Source: Chitinophagaceae bacterium (GTDB lineage Bacteria; Bacteroidota; Bacteroidia; Chitinophagales; Chitinophagaceae). From it: 33,025 nt of DNA. Under the pieces are notes generated by a model. It was given only the letters and a program-made list of their open reading frames with translations. It ran no database searches and was not told where the DNA came from. This document shows, piece after piece, positions 33,024-33,025 of the stretch; within the stretch, counting starts at the first letter, position 1; each line of letters starts with the position of its first letter. A program made the position numbers and the translations under genes. The DNA lies in contig CANGOX010000032.1 of NCBI GenBank assembly GCA_947455605.1, positions 1 through 33,025 of the forward strand, written 5' to 3'.

Positions 33024-33025
33024 GA

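Overview
The window comes from a member of the Bacteroidota, most likely the family Chitinophagaceae. The evidence is the -7 boxes of the TAnnTTTG type, the general lack of Shine-Dalgarno sequences, and families typical of that phylum (DUF5686 with a carboxypeptidase-regulatory domain, 2TM proteins, class I cytochromes, an AUR1-type inositol phosphorylceramide synthase). The genus cannot be fixed by eye. Only two genes are on the plus strand (9712-11268 and 11395-12978). No rRNA, tRNA, CRISPR, transposase or phage gene was seen. No gap between genes exceeds 300 bases, and most gaps hold a recognisable hairpin.

Left region (1-9493, all minus strand): branched-chain amino acid biosynthesis. Reading in the direction of transcription, the order is leuA-leuC-leuD-ABC ATPase-leuB, then ilvE-ilvD-ilvB; ilvB is cut by the window edge. 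Between leuB and ilvE lies a complete transcription attenuator. It has a promoter, a 30-codon leader peptide with ten Val/Ile in codons 13-24, an antiterminator, a GC-rich terminator, and then ilvE. The leuA 5' region has a long hairpin followed by a U-tract. LeuA is a short form without the C-terminal leucine-sensing domain, so control at the RNA level may matter here.

Middle region (9712-24657): a helical-repeat protein of unknown function; an exported amidohydrolase; two sensor kinases (PAS-PAS-GAF-PAS-HisKA, then REC-PAS-HisKA_3); a membrane-anchored diheme cytochrome c; an exported AbgB-like M20 hydrolase; a 2TM protein with a long-chain acyl-CoA ligase; and a DUF1015 protein with an exported TPR protein. 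Strong rho-independent terminators separate most of these units.

Right region (24744-32960): a tight six-gene operon encoding a TetR repressor, a PgpA-type phosphatase, a GtrA-type membrane protein, a DUF5686 outer-membrane barrel, a CDP-alcohol phosphatidyltransferase fused to DUF4833, and an AUR1/PAP2-type inositol phosphorylceramide synthase. Successive junctions are a 4-base overlap and then gaps of 10, 3, 21 and 1 bases. This matches the core of the inositol-lipid pathway known from gut Bacteroides (PI-phosphate synthase, PIP phosphatase, IPC synthase), but with its own repressor, a probable operator over the -7 box, and added envelope proteins. No myo-inositol-phosphate synthase gene is in the window. 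Upstream lie serC and a DUF502 membrane protein.

A genome-level peculiarity is a set of intergenic hairpins built from short reiterated words (GCGCCTTT, TTAACGC, CGTGAGT, ATTCAC, GTCCATGGACC). Each has a different sequence but the same arm/anti-arm design, and they sit both between operons and inside them.
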